Source: Flavobacteriaceae bacterium UBA6231 (GTDB taxonomy: Bacteria; Bacteroidota; Bacteroidia; Flavobacteriales; Flavobacteriaceae). From it: a DNA stretch of 6,054 nt. The translations under genes and the position numbers were made by a program. Shown piece by piece: positions 6,029-6,054 of this stretch; position 1 is the first letter of the stretch, and every line of letters starts with the position of its first letter. The stretch spans positions 1-6,054 of the forward strand of contig DJWL01000073.1 in the NCBI GenBank assembly GCA_002441545.1, given 5' to 3'. The notes beneath the pieces are model-generated. The model was not told the DNA's origin, made no database searches, and saw nothing but the letters and a program-made list of their open reading frames with translations.

Positions 6029-6054
6029 TAACGAGTTTGAATATGGCAAGTTGC
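6029..6054 (-). repeat. Start of divergent attC-like repeat E, cut by window edge
   Basis: TAACGAGTTTGAATATGGCA begins right after GGTTGC and occupies the position expected for another repeat, 20 bp from the start of the glycosylase-like gene. TAAC, an approximately six-base spacer and TATG-GCA are in register with repeats A to D, but the rest differs, so this is a different subfamily. Its outer flank GTTAGCAACC (complement of 6023-6032) matches the flank at the far end of the same gene block (5331-5340) over ten bases. Only one arm is inside the window, so pairing cannot be tested. Confidence 0.5.

Larger units (their letters stand above)
275..6054 (-). mobile_element. Candidate integron-like gene-cassette array
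   Basis: Four gene blocks with unrelated products, all on one strand, are separated by related palindromic repeats and have almost no other intergenic DNA. If recombination falls after the G of GTTA on the gene strand, the cassettes span about 278-905 (small membrane protein), 906-3079 (PIN-like), 3080-5210 (TlpA-like plus DsbD-like) and 5211-6031 (glycosylase-like). A fifth cassette begins at 277 and runs off the left edge. Each cassette has matching inverted ends. No integrase or attI site is in the window, and the core is not a perfect GTTRRRY, so it is called integron-like and not an integron. I see no good Bacteroidota-type promoter (TTTG / TAnnTTTG) ahead of the genes, which suits transcription from outside the cassettes. 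Confidence 0.68.

Overview
The window looks like an accessory, cassette-type region from a low-GC member of the Bacteroidota (Flavobacteriia/Cytophagia-like). The basis is the very AT-rich DNA, A-rich leaders in place of clear Shine-Dalgarno sites, a lipoprotein TlpA-type oxidoreductase with a DUF4369-like front end, and a stand-alone DsbD N-terminal-type domain of the Bacteroidota flavour. All genes lie on the minus strand. No integrase, transposase, tRNA or rRNA gene is visible.

Layout from left to right, with all genes reading right to left: a truncated membrane-protein gene (1-225); repeat A (275-454); a small two-helix membrane protein (467-877); repeat B (903-1028); a 665-residue protein with a PIN-nuclease-like domain and two C-terminal membrane helices (1039-3036); repeat C (3077-3255); a broken DsbD N-terminal-type gene (3328-3773) overlapping a TlpA-like lipoprotein gene (3766-5184); repeat D (5208-5334); a small uracil-DNA-glycosylase-like protein (5346-6008); and the start of a more divergent repeat E (6029 to the edge).

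The organising principle is the repeat. Each complete copy is a large imperfect palindrome bounded by TAAC and GTTA, with a 14-bp stem, an internal loop and one unpaired G. This architecture resembles integron attC sites. The unrelated gene blocks are packed between copies with 10-75 bp to spare. The bases just outside TAAC/GTTA match between the two ends of the same gene block (GTTAGCAA or GTTATGGGC types), not between the two ends of the same repeat. That is what circular cassettes inserted by site-specific recombination leave behind, and not what transposed repeats with target duplications leave. The window is therefore best read as four complete cassettes plus one partial cassette of an integron-like array whose core (GTTAGCA/GTTATGG) departs from the canonical GTTRRRY.

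The genes do not form one pathway. Only the TlpA-like and DsbD-like genes belong together, as a probable envelope thiol-disulfide pair. The PIN-like membrane protein and the glycosylase-like protein are plausible nucleic-acid-targeting, possibly anti-phage, cargo, but that is inference.
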